Position numbers and translations under genes: made by a program | The notes under the pieces: model-generated | What the model saw: the letters and a program-made list of their open reading frames with translations, nothing else | Told to the model about the DNA's origin: nothing | Databases searched by the model: none | Origin: Candidatus Palauibacter scopulicola | Lineage (GTDB): Bacteria > Gemmatimonadota > Gemmatimonadetes > Palauibacterales > Palauibacteraceae | Assembly: GCF_947581915.1 (NCBI RefSeq) | Contig: NZ_CANPWG010000021.1 | Location: 62,001-126,000 of the forward strand | DNA length: 64,000 nucleotides | Direction of reading: 5' to 3' | In this document: positions 36,443 through 45,481 of the stretch, in pieces | Numbering within the stretch: the stretch's first letter is position 1 | Layout: each line of letters begins with the position of its first letter

Positions 36443-37534
36443 ATGCTCGGGGTTTCGGAGCCGCGACGCTCGATCCGGGGACGCGGAAGCGCGCACAACC
36501 CGGCGAACCGCTTCCTCCCTCTCGCGGTCGAGCGGGAGGCCTGGACACTCGCGTCCGATCCGGACCCGCGGACGGAGATTCTGGAGGACCGCTCCCGCTC
36601 GATCATCTCCTACAACAACAGTCCCGACCTCGGTTTCGACGCCAGCCTGAACCCGTACCGCGGCTGCGAGACGGGGTGTTCGTACTGCTATGCGCGACCC
36701 ACGCACGAGTACTTCGGGCTCTCCGCGGGACTCGACTTCGAGAGCCGGATTCTGGCCAAGCCGGAGGCCCCGGCGCTGCTCAGGCGGGAACTGGCCTCGC
36801 CCCGCTGGAAGCCGCAGGTGCTCGTGCTCAGCGGAGTCACGGACCCGTATCAGCCCGTGGAGCGCCGCCTCGGGATCACCCGCCGCTGCCTCGAGGTGCT
36901 GGCCGAAGCCCGGAACCCGGTGGGCATCGTGACCAAGCACCACCGGGTGACGCGGAACATCGACCTCCTGCGCGAACTCGCGCGCTACAACGCGGTGCGG
37001 GTCCAACTCTCCATCACGACGCTGGATCGCTCGCTGCAGCGAAAGCTCGAACCGCGGGCCTCGACCCCCGAGCGGCGGCTCGACGCGATCGCGCGGCTGG
37101 CGGATGCGGGCATCCCGGTGGGCGTGAACGTCGCGCCGGTGATTCCCGGACTCACGGACCATGAGATCCCGGCCATCCTGGAGGCGGCGGCGAAGGCGGG
37201 GGCGGGGCGGGCGATCTACATCATGCTTCGCCTGCCGTTCGGGGTCGCGGCCCTGTTCGAGGATTGGCTGCGACGCAACTGCCCGGACCGGGCGGGGAAG
37301 GTGCTCAACCGCATGCGCGAGTTGAGGGGCGGGAGCCTCTATGCGTCGACCTTCGGGGAGCGGATGCGCGGGCGCGGCCCGTTCGCCGAACAGGTCGCGC
37401 GGCTCTTCTCACTCGCGCGTGCGAAGCACGGGATCGAGCCGCGCGACTACGACCTCTCGGCGGAGCACTTCCGGCCGCCGCGGGCCGGGCCCCAACTGGG
37501 CCTGTTCGACGAGTCCGGCGGCGAACCGCGCTAG
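36443..37534 (+). CDS. Radical SAM protein, PA0069 family
   Basis: A 363-residue enzyme. The [4Fe-4S]-binding motif is CETGCSYC at residues 75-82 (Cys75, Cys79, Cys82), inside NPYRGCETGCSYCYARPTHEY, the tell-tale of the PA0069/SplB-like group. Further family residues are VTDPYQP, VTKHHRVTRNIDLL and NVAPVIPGLTDHEIP. It should cleave S-adenosylmethionine to a radical for an unknown substrate; some relatives resemble spore photoproduct lyase, a DNA repair enzyme. It converges with the PDZ gene, and both stop codons share the same four bases CTAG at 37531-37534. Confidence 0.88.
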   Translation: MLGVSEPRRSIRGRGSAHNPANRFLPLAVEREAWTLASDPDPRTEILEDRSRSIISYNNSPDLGFDASLNPYRGCETGCSYCYARPTHEYFGLSAGLDFESRILAKPEAPALLRRELASPRWKPQVLVLSGVTDPYQPVERRLGITRRCLEVLAEARNPVGIVTKHHRVTRNIDLLRELARYNAVRVQLSITTLDRSLQRKLEPRASTPERRLDAIARLADAGIPVGVNVAPVIPGLTDHEIPAILEAAAKAGAGRAIYIMLRLPFGVAALFEDWLRRNCPDRAGKVLNRMRELRGGSLYASTFGERMRGRGPFAEQVARLFSLARAKHGIEPRDYDLSAEHFRPPRAGPQLGLFDESGGEPR

Positions 37535-38484
37535 CTGCCGAGGTCGTCCAGGCCGCGCCGCCACCTGAACGGACGCTCGTCCTCCAACTCGACGGTGAGC
37601 GTCCGCTCCACGCCGTCGCGGACGATGCGGAGCGACACCTCCCCCGGCTCCAGGTCCACGAGCGCCCGGCGCAGGTCGTTGGGGTCGTCGACCTCCTCGT
37701 CGCCGAGTCCGACAATCACGTCTCCCGCCCGCAGACCGCCCTCCTCCGCCGGCGTGTCCTCAAACACCGAGGTGACGAGGACGCCGCCTTCCACGCCGAA
37801 GTACTCCGCGAGCTGATCGCCCAGGCGCTGCGTGTTCGCGCCGAGCCGCAGCCCCGACGACAGGTAGACGACGCGACTCAACCCCTCCGCCACGCCTTCC
37901 TGCGCCTCCCGGACCCGTACCTCCAGTTCGCGCGCTCGCTCGGCGAGCTCCGCGGCGCGCACCCGCTCCCGCGAAGCGTCCACTACGCGGCTCGACAGGT
38001 CGATCTGCGGGGACATGAACGTCAAACCGCGGCCGCCCGAGAAGACGCCCATGCGCTCCCCAAGTTCGACGGATACGTCGCGCTCCGCTCCGTCGCGCAG
38101 CACCGTCAGATCCACGACGCGTCCGGGCGGGGTCTCGCTCAGCAGCCGCCGGAGTTCCGCCACGCTCTCGACGCGCTCGCCATACCAGGCCACGACCACG
38201 TCGCCCTCCTCGACGCCGGCTTCCCACGCCGGCTCACCGTCCATGACCCCGTCGATATAGACGCCGTACGGGCGAGACATCCCGAGTTCCGAGGCGCGCT
38301 CCCCGTCGACATCCAGGATCTGCACCCCGAGGTATGCCCCACCCCCGGAAAAGGCGATCCGGACCTGTTCGCGCCGATCGTCCTCATCCTCCTCCTGGGC
38401 CGCGGCCGGGGCCAAACCCGAGGACAACCCGGCAACCAGCGCCAACGCAAGCCCGACGGCGAGCGAATCTCTCCAGTTCTTCAT
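37531..38484 (-). CDS. Secreted protein with two PDZ domains
   Basis: A 317-residue protein with a signal peptide ending LAPAAAQ (about residues 24-30). PDZ 1 spans about 45-140 (GGGAYLGVQIL, VEEGDVVVAWYG). A helical, Arg/Glu-rich linker follows (about 155-195), and PDZ 2 lies at about 210-305 (GVLVTSVFEDTP, LRAGDVIVGLGDEEV). No serine protease triad is present, so this is not a DegP/HtrA protease but a peptide-binding scaffold. The start has GGGAGG about four bases upstream. It may present substrates to a periplasmic protease or sense misfolded envelope proteins. Confidence 0.82.
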   Translation of the reverse strand: MKNWRDSLAVGLALALVAGLSSGLAPAAAQEEDEDDRREQVRIAFSGGGAYLGVQILDVDGERASELGMSRPYGVYIDGVMDGEPAWEAGVEEGDVVVAWYGERVESVAELRRLLSETPPGRVVDLTVLRDGAERDVSVELGERMGVFSGGRGLTFMSPQIDLSSRVVDASRERVRAAELAERARELEVRVREAQEGVAEGLSRVVYLSSGLRLGANTQRLGDQLAEYFGVEGGVLVTSVFEDTPAEEGGLRAGDVIVGLGDEEVDDPNDLRRALVDLEPGEVSLRIVRDGVERTLTVELEDERPFRWRRGLDDLGS

Positions 38485-38630
38485 GTATCCTCCCTCGGGA
38501 CCGTTCCCCCAGGTTGTGAATCACGGCCTTCGTGTCGGCCTTCTTTTCCTGAGGGGTCGGACACTCCGGAGAGGGCCGCCGGTTGCCCGACTCCGGCGAC
38601 CCGTGGCGAGACCCGGCTGCGGGGGCGCCG

Positions 38631-39476
38631 CTAGCGGTCCGGGGCGAAGAAGAGGGGGATGCCTCCCTCGGTCGGCGCGATGACCATGTTGTTGCTCCCC
38701 TCGCCGATCCGTCCGAGCATCTCCAGGTAGCGCCAGTACAGGTAGCGCTGGCCCGAGATGCCGGCGAGGCTCTCCGCGATGATGTCCTGCGCATCCCGGA
38801 TCCCCTCGGCCTCCGCGCGCTGCTGGTTCGCCTGCTCGACCACGACCTGGGTCTGGTACTCCTCGGACTGCACCTGCTGCTCGCGCGACAGCTTGGCTTC
38901 GATCGCCTCGCGGATCGTCTCCGGCGGCACGACCTCGCGCACGAAGAAATCGGTGATCTCGAGCCCGCGCGGGTTGAGGCGGTCCGTCATCAGCGCCTCG
39001 ATGCGGCCGGAGATGCCCGTCCGGTTGGTGGAGAGGATGTCCGAAGCCTCGATCTCCGCGATCGCGTCGCGGATGGCGGAGCGATACGTGTTGTAGACGA
39101 ACGAGGCGACGGCGTTCTCGTTCCCCACCGTGAGATAGAGATGGACGGCGCTGTCCGGGTTGATGCGGTAGCGGTAGGCCGCGTCGACCGCGATCTGGAG
39201 CTGGTCCGACGTGAGGGCGTCCAGGCGCTCAGCCTGTCCGCCCGCCGGGTACTGGACCTCGCGCAGCGGATAGTTCGTCCACGAGCGCAGGACGTTGTGG
39301 TACAACCCCTGCGTGTAGGGGCGGGGCGCCACGGCGCCGGTCACCGGGTTCCGCTTGACCGCCACCTCGTACTCGTCGACGCGGTTGAAGCCGAACACGA
39401 ACAGGATGAGCACGAAGAGAACCCCGGCGACGGCGGCCACCGTGCCGATGCGGAGCGATTTCACTGATTGAGCCAT
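38631..39476 (-). CDS. SPFH/prohibitin-family membrane protein (HflC-like)
   Basis: A 281-residue protein. One membrane helix spans about residues 11-30 (GTVAAVAGVLFVLILFVFGF). The SPFH/band-7 region follows (VDEYEVAVKRNPVTGAVAPR to about 180), and then a coiled region rich in Gln/Glu (AKLSREQQVQSEEYQTQVVVEQANQ, about 205-235). Its layout matches prohibitin and HflC rather than flotillins. It should form membrane-bound ring assemblies that can control a membrane protease. The start at 39476 follows GGGAGG by about six bases. It is transcribed away from the padR gene, with 240 bases between them. Confidence 0.85.
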   Translation of the reverse strand: MAQSVKSLRIGTVAAVAGVLFVLILFVFGFNRVDEYEVAVKRNPVTGAVAPRPYTQGLYHNVLRSWTNYPLREVQYPAGGQAERLDALTSDQLQIAVDAAYRYRINPDSAVHLYLTVGNENAVASFVYNTYRSAIRDAIAEIEASDILSTNRTGISGRIEALMTDRLNPRGLEITDFFVREVVPPETIREAIEAKLSREQQVQSEEYQTQVVVEQANQQRAEAEGIRDAQDIIAESLAGISGQRYLYWRYLEMLGRIGEGSNNMVIAPTEGGIPLFFAPDR

Positions 39477-39647
39477 TCTCGTCCTCCCAAAACCGAGACA
39501 GTGCCCGCGGGCGCAGGGCCGCGCGGACGGTGTTTGTTTGCGTTCACTACAAGATAAGCCCGCGCTCGCGCCCTTCCCACCTCGCGGCGCGACCGCACGG
39601 TCTGCTACACCCCGCGCGGGAGCATCATTCGTGAGCTCCGGGCAGCC

Positions 39648-39676
39648 TTGACTCGGTATGACGGCGTTTATATAGT
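39648..39676 (+). promoter_or_regulatory. Near-consensus sigma-70 promoter of the padR operon
   Basis: TTGACT at 39648-39653 and TATAGT at 39671-39676 are separated by exactly 17 bases, the ideal spacing. Transcription should start near 39683, about 34 bases before the padR ATG. This is the best promoter match found in the window. Confidence 0.78.
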
Positions 39677-39679
39677 AGG

Positions 39680-39697
39680 TATATCGTTCTTGATATA
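39680..39697. promoter_or_regulatory. Predicted PadR operator (perfect inverted repeat)
   Basis: TATATC at 39680-39685 and GATATA at 39692-39697 are a perfect inverted repeat around a six-base spacer. The site covers the predicted transcription start just behind the -10 box, where a bound repressor would block the polymerase. AT-rich ATA/TAT dyads of this kind are typical PadR targets. Autoregulation of the next gene is inferred. Confidence 0.65.
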
Positions 39698-39716
39698 GCG
39701 TGCCCCGGACGGTGCC

Positions 39717-40292
39717 ATGAGCCTCGATCACATCCTTCTCGGCCTGCTGCGGGAGCCCGCGAGCGGGTACGACCTGAAGGCCGCCTTCAATGAGACGGTC
39801 GCGCACTTCTGGTCGGCCGAACTCAGCCAGATCTACCCCACCCTCAAGCGGCTCGAAGAGCGCGGGCTGCTCCGAAGCCGACTCGAACCCTCCCCGAGGG
39901 GACCGGACCGCCGCGTCTACGCGTTGACCGGGGAGGGGCGGGCGGAACTGCGCCGCTGGGTGCGCGGCGGGCCGGTAGTCGGGGCGGAACGGTTCGCCTA
40001 CCTCGCCCAGCTCTACTTCATGAGCGCGGTCGACGACCTCCGCGAGACGCGTGCCTTCATGGTGGACCTGCGCGACCACCTGGCGGACCGGCTCGCGGAA
40101 CTGCGCGCGATCGAACGGAGGATCTTCGCGGCTCACGGCGACCGGCCGGAGCGCTACAGCGACGACGGGTTCCACCGCTTCGCGACGCTGCGCATGGGGA
40201 TCGATTCCATCGGGGCGAAGGTGAACTGGTGCGACCTGACGCTGGCGGCCATCGACCGGCGCCTCGCCTGCCCGCCGGAAGCCGCACCATGA
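39717..40292 (+). CDS. PadR-family transcriptional regulator
   Basis: A 191-residue protein. The N-terminal winged helix (residues about 3-75) has ILLGLLREPASGYDLKAAF, then LSQIYPTLKRLEERGLLRS and the wing RRVYALTGEGRAEL, all PadR features. The C-terminal half is a helical dimerisation domain of the Vir-type PadR branch. It should repress its own operon through the palindrome just upstream, with release by an unknown ligand such as a phenolic compound or toxic small molecule. Its TGA overlaps the ATG of the next gene, so the DUF2306-like gene is probably its main regulated partner. Confidence 0.9.
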   Translation: MSLDHILLGLLREPASGYDLKAAFNETVAHFWSAELSQIYPTLKRLEERGLLRSRLEPSPRGPDRRVYALTGEGRAELRRWVRGGPVVGAERFAYLAQLYFMSAVDDLRETRAFMVDLRDHLADRLAELRAIERRIFAAHGDRPERYSDDGFHRFATLRMGIDSIGAKVNWCDLTLAAIDRRLACPPEAAP

Positions 40293-41056
40293 ACCCGCTG
40301 CTCGACGCGCTCCTCCGGATACACGTGGCGGCGGGCTTCGTCGGCCTCGTGGCGTTCTGGGTTCCGGTGTTCGCCCGCAAGGGCGGCCGGGCGCACGTGC
40401 GGGCGGGGCTCGTCTACACCTGGTGCGCCTACGTGGTGACGCTGTCGGCAGTCGTCCTGGCGGCGGGACGGTTCGCGTACCAGCTGAGTCAGGGTATCGG
40501 CGTGGCGGAACGGCCCGACCTCTACGGCCTCCCGCTCTTTCTCGGCTACCTCGGCGTGACGACGTTCGCGGCGGTGCGCCAGGCGATACGGGCGGTGGCC
40601 ACACGACGGGCGCCGGAAACGCTGCGAACGCCGTTCCACGAAGTCCTCGCGTGGGCGTCCATCGCGGGGAGCGTCGCCGTCATCGCGTTCGCGCTGGGGC
40701 TGTGGTCCAGCGTCTCGCCGATCCTGCTGGGGCTGAGTCCGATCGGCCTCCTCACGGGGTCGCGCATGCTGCGACTCATGAGGAAGCCCGGCCAGGAGCC
40801 CATGGGCTGGTTCTACAGCCACATGGCGTCGATGCTAGCGGGCGGCATCGCGTTCCACACCGCCTTCGCCGTCTTCGGCGCGCCGCGCCTGTGGGACTAC
40901 GCGATCGAAGGGCCGTTCGCGCTTGTCCCGTGGCTGCTCCCGACCGCAATCGGCGTCCCGGCCATCGTCATCTGGACCCGAAAGTACCGGCGGAAGTTCA
41001 ACCGCGGGGCGCGCACGCGGCGCCCGGCTTCCGGCCAGGCCGTGACCCGGCGCTAG
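40289..41056 (+). CDS. DUF2306-like membrane protein
   Basis: A 255-residue protein of about seven membrane helices. The N-terminal stretch RIHVAAGFVGLVAFWVPVF and KGGRAHVRAGLVYTW are typical for the DUF2306 family, whose role is unknown. A conserved His occurs near residue 11, and another His pattern (FYSHMAS, FHTAF) occurs in the last helices, which may be heme or metal sites. The start overlaps the padR stop (ATGA), so it is likely co-expressed under PadR control. It ends on the CTAG shared with the convergent gamma-glutamyltransferase gene. Confidence 0.75.
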   Translation: MNPLLDALLRIHVAAGFVGLVAFWVPVFARKGGRAHVRAGLVYTWCAYVVTLSAVVLAAGRFAYQLSQGIGVAERPDLYGLPLFLGYLGVTTFAAVRQAIRAVATRRAPETLRTPFHEVLAWASIAGSVAVIAFALGLWSSVSPILLGLSPIGLLTGSRMLRLMRKPGQEPMGWFYSHMASMLAGGIAFHTAFAVFGAPRLWDYAIEGPFALVPWLLPTAIGVPAIVIWTRKYRRKFNRGARTRRPASGQAVTRR

Positions 41057-42816
41057 TTCCCGCGGGCGCCGCCGTCGAAGGCGCGGCTGTCGGAGGCGCC
41101 CCAGCGGAGTCCCGTGTCCCAGTCGATGTAGATCCCCATCGCCTGCCCCTGCCCGCCGCGGGTCCGCGTCACGTGTCCCATGCCTTCGTAGAGACGCTTG
41201 GTATCGGGCGAGAAGCCCCACTCCTCGAACGAGGTCACGTCGGGCAGCCACTGGTGGTGGATGCGGGGCGACTCGATGGCCCGGCCGAACTGCGATCCGG
41301 TCATCCCGTGGTCGATGACGTTGAGCACCACCTGCAGGGTGGTGTTGATGATCGTCCGCCCCCCCGGACTCCCGATCGCGAGCACCGGCCGGCCGTCGCG
41401 CGCGACGATCGTCGGCGTCATGCTGGACAGGGGCTGCTTCTCCGGCGCCACGAGATTGGGCGGCGTCCCGATCGTGCCGAGTGAATTCGTGCGGCCGGGG
41501 ACCGCGTTGAAGTCGCCCAGTTCGTTGTTGAGCAGGAAACCCGCGCCGGGGACGACGACGCTGGACCCGTAGCCGAACTCGAGCGTGTACGTGACCGAGA
41601 CCGCGTTCCCCTCGGAATCCACCACGGAGTAGTGCGTCGTCTCCTCGCTCGCCTGCAGGAAGGCCCCGTTGAAGGCCGCCGAATCGCTCTTCGAGGCCTT
41701 CTCCATGTCGATGCTCGCCCGGAGGCTGCCGGCGTATTCCTTGGAGGTCAGACGCTCGATCGGCATGTCGGGATTGAACTTCGGATCCCCGAGATGGAGC
41801 GCCCGGTCCGCGTACGAGCGCCGCATCGATTCGGTGAGCAGGTGCAGGTAGAGCGCCGAATTGTGTCCGATCTCCGCGAGATCGTACCCCTCGAGGATGT
41901 TGAGCATCTCCACGAGCCCCGTTCCGCCCGAACTCGGCGGCGGCATCGAGTAGACGTCGTAGCCCCGGTACGTGCCGTGGATCGGGGTCAACTCGTCCGC
42001 CTCGTAACGCGCCAGATCCTCTTCCGTGATCAGCCCGCCGTGCTCGGCCATGAAATCGGCCAGCAGCTTCGCCGTCTCCCCGCGGTAGAAGCCGTCGTGC
42101 CCGTCGGCCTGGATGCGGCGCAGCGTCTCGGCGAGGTCCGGCTGCCGGAAGGTCTCCCCCGGCTCGTACATGCGGACGCCGTCCTTGAGGAAGGCCGCGC
42201 GCGTCGCGTCATAGAGCGGCCCCGCCCGGCCGGGCAGGGAGCGGAGCCAGTTCTGCATCGCCCACGTGGAGGGCATGCCGTCCTCGGCCAGCCGGATCGC
42301 CGGCTCGAGGAGATCCGCCCAGGGCAGGCGGCCGAGGCGCTGGTGCGCCTTCCACATCCCGGCCACGGTGCCCGGCACGCCGACGGCGAGCAGGCCGATG
42401 TGGTTCGAGTTGTCCCGGACTTCGCCGTCCGGGCCCAGGTACATGCGCTCCGTCGCCGCGAGCGCCGCCTTCTCGCGGAAATTGAACGTCGTCACTTCCC
42501 CGTCCGCCCCGTGGTATACGAGGAACCCGCCGCCACCCACATTGCCGGCCGAGGGCAGGGTCACCGCGAGGGCGAAGGCCGTGGCGACGGCGGCGTCGAC
42601 CGCGTTGCCGCCCTTGTCGAGGATCTCCTGGCCCGCTTCCGAGCCGAGGTAGTGGCTGCTCACGACCATGCCTCCCCGCGACGGCGCCGCCATGCGGCCC
42701 GACTGGGCGGCGAGCGGCGCGAGGACAACCATGCTGGCGGACACGCACACGGCGAGGGTGCGGGCGGCGAACGCGAACGCTTGCTTCCGGGGCATTAGCG
42801 CATGCTTCCTGGGCAT
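41053..42816 (-). CDS. ggt: Gamma-glutamyltransferase
   Basis: A 587-residue periplasmic enzyme of the Ntn-hydrolase fold. A signal peptide follows the basic start (ends near PLAAQ). The autoprocessing site is before TTHYSVVD at about residues 393-400, where the first Thr (about 393) becomes the nucleophile of the small subunit. Neighbouring markers are GNAVSVTYTLEFGYGS and GFLLNNELGDF, and later SSMTPTIV and GSPGGRTIINT. It cleaves gamma-glutamyl bonds of glutathione and similar peptides. The start at 42816 is favoured by AGGAGG seven bases upstream; longer readings add a chain without features. It supports amino-acid salvage in a heterotroph. Confidence 0.93.
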   Translation of the reverse strand: MPRKHALMPRKQAFAFAARTLAVCVSASMVVLAPLAAQSGRMAAPSRGGMVVSSHYLGSEAGQEILDKGGNAVDAAVATAFALAVTLPSAGNVGGGGFLVYHGADGEVTTFNFREKAALAATERMYLGPDGEVRDNSNHIGLLAVGVPGTVAGMWKAHQRLGRLPWADLLEPAIRLAEDGMPSTWAMQNWLRSLPGRAGPLYDATRAAFLKDGVRMYEPGETFRQPDLAETLRRIQADGHDGFYRGETAKLLADFMAEHGGLITEEDLARYEADELTPIHGTYRGYDVYSMPPPSSGGTGLVEMLNILEGYDLAEIGHNSALYLHLLTESMRRSYADRALHLGDPKFNPDMPIERLTSKEYAGSLRASIDMEKASKSDSAAFNGAFLQASEETTHYSVVDSEGNAVSVTYTLEFGYGSSVVVPGAGFLLNNELGDFNAVPGRTNSLGTIGTPPNLVAPEKQPLSSMTPTIVARDGRPVLAIGSPGGRTIINTTLQVVLNVIDHGMTGSQFGRAIESPRIHHQWLPDVTSFEEWGFSPDTKRLYEGMGHVTRTRGGQGQAMGIYIDWDTGLRWGASDSRAFDGGARGN

Positions 42817-42904
42817 CGAAGGGCCTCCTCGAGGGTTTCGCGGGCAATGTCGCGCAGTCGCGCGCAATGTCGGGCGACTGCGCGCGGCCGGAAAGAGCGG
42901 GCGG

Positions 42905-43774
42905 TCAATTTCCCGGCGGCACGAGCGCGACGGCGCGCAGGGGGCCGCCCGAGCCGCCCGAGATCTTCATCGGCAGGGCGATGACGGTCGCGCCGCGGGC
43001 CGGAAGACGGTCGAGGTTCGTGAGATTCTCGAGACCGGGCGCGTTCGCCGCGGCGACGATTTGATGTACGATGAAGTCGGTGGACGGCCCGTAGTCGATG
43101 GAAGCCACGTCGGCTCCGAGGGCGGCGGCCCCCCGCTCCTCGACGAGGAGGCGCGCTGCGGCCTCGCCGTAGCTCGGGAAGTGGAGTTGCGACGCATCCC
43201 CGGGCGTGTCGTCGCCGAGGTAGGAGAGGGCGTCGGGCCAGCGCGCGCTCCACCCCGTCCTGAGGAGGACGATGCTCCCGGGCTCGATCGGACCGTGCTC
43301 CGCCTCGTGCGCCTCCACATCGGCGACGGTCAGCCGGTAGTCGGCGTCCGCGGCCGCCTGGGCGGTCACATCGATCACCGCCGCCGGGCCGATGAGCCGC
43401 CTGAGCGGGATCGACGCGACATCGGGCCCTCCCTCGAGGAAATGGATGGGGGCGTCGATGTGGGTGCCGCCGTGCTCGGCCGTGGCCAGGGAGTAGGCGG
43501 AGTAGAAGTAGCCGCCCTCGGTTTCGCCGAAGGCCAGCTCCTGCAACTCGAACCCGGCGGTGTCCGTCGGCCAGTAGACCGTCTCGTCGCCGAAGGCGTG
43601 GCTGAGGTCGACGAGGTCGTAGCCCGCCAGGTCGAGCGGTCCCGGAGCTTCGGAGCCCGCGTCTTCCGAGGCGGCCGGCGTGTCGCCGGGCGTCTCCACC
43701 CACACCGAACAGGCCACCGCCGCGCACCCGACGAGGGCGGCGGCCGCCGCGCGCGAAAGCTCCGAAATCGTCAT
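42905..43774 (-). CDS. Cyclase-family metal hydrolase (kynurenine-formamidase-like), lipoprotein
   Basis: A 289-residue protein. The N terminus is a lipoprotein-type signal with Cys in GCAAVACS. The core motif HGGTHIDAPIHF gives the metal ligands of the cyclase/KynB fold (HGGTHxDxPxH). VDLSHAFGDETVYWP near residue 55 is the usual entry motif. It should hydrolyse an amide or cyclic compound. The name kynurenine formamidase is only one possible member of this family; no kynurenine pathway gene is adjacent, and the class I aminotransferase lies about 13 kb away. The start has GGAGA about five bases upstream. Confidence 0.82.
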   Translation of the reverse strand: MTISELSRAAAAALVGCAAVACSVWVETPGDTPAASEDAGSEAPGPLDLAGYDLVDLSHAFGDETVYWPTDTAGFELQELAFGETEGGYFYSAYSLATAEHGGTHIDAPIHFLEGGPDVASIPLRRLIGPAAVIDVTAQAAADADYRLTVADVEAHEAEHGPIEPGSIVLLRTGWSARWPDALSYLGDDTPGDASQLHFPSYGEAAARLLVEERGAAALGADVASIDYGPSTDFIVHQIVAAANAPGLENLTNLDRLPARGATVIALPMKISGGSGGPLRAVALVPPGN

Positions 43775-43921
43775 GTGACTCTCCGTTCCCTGCCGAGCCG
43801 TTGCGGGGCGTCCTGGCGGGCCGTCCGGTGGGCCCCGCGGGGGCGTCGTCCGGTGGGCCGTACGGGGTGTCGCCCGGGCCCTGAAAGTGGCGACTCGCGG
43901 TTGGCGAAGCGAGATTCGGCC

Positions 43922-44818
43922 ATGCGCAAGATCACTCGGGGCCTCCTCGTCGTATTCCTTGCCTCCCTCGGGTATGGGGCCCTGCCGATCTTCGCCAAGC
44001 TCGCGCTCGCGGAGGGCGTCGAGGTTCTGCCCCTGCTGGCCTGGCGCTTCCTGCTCGGGAGCGGGTTGCTCTGGATCTTCGTGGTCGCCACGGGGCGGCC
44101 CCGGCCCCCGCGCGGACGGCGGACCGGCCTCGTCCTGCTCGGTCTGCTGTACGCACTCAACTCGGCGTGCTACATGCTGGGGCTCGACCGCCTGCCGGCT
44201 TCGGTCGCGACGCTCGTCCTGTTCACCTATCCGGCGATGACCGTGCTCCTCGCCCGGCTCTGGGTCGGCGAACGGCTGACGCCGCGCCGCATCGCCGCCC
44301 TGGCGCTCACGACCGCCGGGTGCGCGCTGACCGTCGGAACCGGATTCGGAGGGGGCGATCCGCTGGGCGTGGGACTCGTCATGCTCGCGGTCGTGTTCCT
44401 GGCCCTGTGGATCGTGAGGAGCCACGGCGGCTTCGCGGGGTTGCCGCCCATCTCCGCGACGGCCGTGGCGCTGACGTCCACCGCCATCGCGATCTCGGTA
44501 GCCGGGCTGGCCACGGGGGGCATCGGCGTGCCGCTCGCGCCCGCCCCGCTGCTCCTCCTGGGCGCGATCGGCCTCTTCTCCACCGCCGTCCCCATCACGG
44601 CCTTCCTCATCGGGATCCAGTGGATCGGCCCGGGCCGGGCGGCGACCGCCGCCACCATGGAGCCCGCCGTGACGCTCGCGCTCGCCGCGGCCGTGCTCGG
44701 CGACCGCCTCTCGGCCGGTCAGTGGCTCGGCGCCGCGCTCATCCTCGCCGGCGTCCTCTCGCTCCGGCTGGAGCCACAGTCGGATATCCCGCCGGACATC
44801 GCCGATGGCCACCCCTGA
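43922..44818 (+). CDS. EamA/DMT-superfamily transporter
   Basis: A 298-residue protein with ten predicted membrane helices in two five-helix repeats. SLGYGALPIFAKLA and RFLLGSGLLW start the first EamA domain. ALNSACYMLGLDRLPASVATLVLFTYPAMTVLLA is the classic EamA helix set. The second repeat ends AAVLGDRLSAGQWLGAALILAGV. It is a drug/metabolite-type exporter of unknown substrate. The stop overlaps the start of the sigma-factor gene by 14 bases in another frame, so the two are likely in one transcript. Confidence 0.88.
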   Translation: MRKITRGLLVVFLASLGYGALPIFAKLALAEGVEVLPLLAWRFLLGSGLLWIFVVATGRPRPPRGRRTGLVLLGLLYALNSACYMLGLDRLPASVATLVLFTYPAMTVLLARLWVGERLTPRRIAALALTTAGCALTVGTGFGGGDPLGVGLVMLAVVFLALWIVRSHGGFAGLPPISATAVALTSTAIAISVAGLATGGIGVPLAPAPLLLLGAIGLFSTAVPITAFLIGIQWIGPGRAATAATMEPAVTLALAAAVLGDRLSAGQWLGAALILAGVLSLRLEPQSDIPPDIADGHP

Positions 44819-45473
44819 CAGGCCGGGCGGCGCTCCAACCTTTCGGACACAGGGCGCGTCCCAAGATCGAAACGGGAACGCGGACCAGGACGTGATCGAA
44901 CCGAACGGAAAACCCCGGGAACACGGGCCGGACGCGCGGGCGGAGGGGCAGCCTTCCACCGGCGTCGAGGCGGACGTGCGGGCGGCGACGTTCGGGGATG
45001 CGGAGGCGTTCGAGCGCCTCTACCGCGCCCACGTCTCGCGGGTTTACGGACTCGCGTGCCGAATGGCCGGGAGCGAACGGGCGGACGAACTCACGCAGGA
45101 TGTCTTCGTGCGGGCGTGGGAGAAGCTCGGGACCTTCCGCGGCGAATCGGCCTTCAGTTCGTGGCTGTACAGGCTGGCGGTGAACCTCCTGTGCAGCCGG
45201 CTGCGAGCGCTGAAGCTGCAACGGGAACGGGAGATGGCGAACGAGATTCCGCTGGCTGTGGCCCGGGCGCGGCACGACAGCATCGAGATCCGCCTCGACT
45301 TCGAGGTCGCGCTCGAACGGCTGCCGGATGGGGCGCGCGAGGTCTTCGTCCTGCACGACGTCGAGGGGTACAAGCACCGTGAGATCGCGGAGCAGTTGGA
45401 CATCACGGCCGGCACGTCCAAATCCCAGTTGCACCGGGCGCGGATGATTCTGAGACGGCACCTGGAGAGGTAG
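44805..45473 (+). CDS. ECF-type RNA polymerase sigma factor
   Basis: A 222-residue protein if started at ATG 44805. Region 2 shows DAEAFERLYRAHVSRVYGLACRM and DELTQDVFVRAWEKLGTFRG (core and -10 contacts). Region 4 shows LPDGAREVFVLHDVEGYKHREIAEQLDITAGTSKSQLHRAR (-35 contacts). No region 3 is present, as in RpoE-like ECF factors. The first 50 residues are poorly conserved; an in-frame GTG at 44892 is a possible shorter start. It is followed by its anti-sigma gene after eight bases and by two DUF4097 genes, which it probably controls. Confidence 0.9.
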   Translation: MATPDRPGGAPTFRTQGASQDRNGNADQDVIEPNGKPREHGPDARAEGQPSTGVEADVRAATFGDAEAFERLYRAHVSRVYGLACRMAGSERADELTQDVFVRAWEKLGTFRGESAFSSWLYRLAVNLLCSRLRALKLQREREMANEIPLAVARARHDSIEIRLDFEVALERLPDGAREVFVLHDVEGYKHREIAEQLDITAGTSKSQLHRARMILRRHLER

Positions 45474-45481
45474 TTGAGCCG

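Noticed and set aside
42905-43774. Kynurenine degradation pathway
   Set aside because: The cyclase-family enzyme and the KAT-like aminotransferase are about 13 kb apart and in different operons, and no dioxygenase or kynureninase is present.
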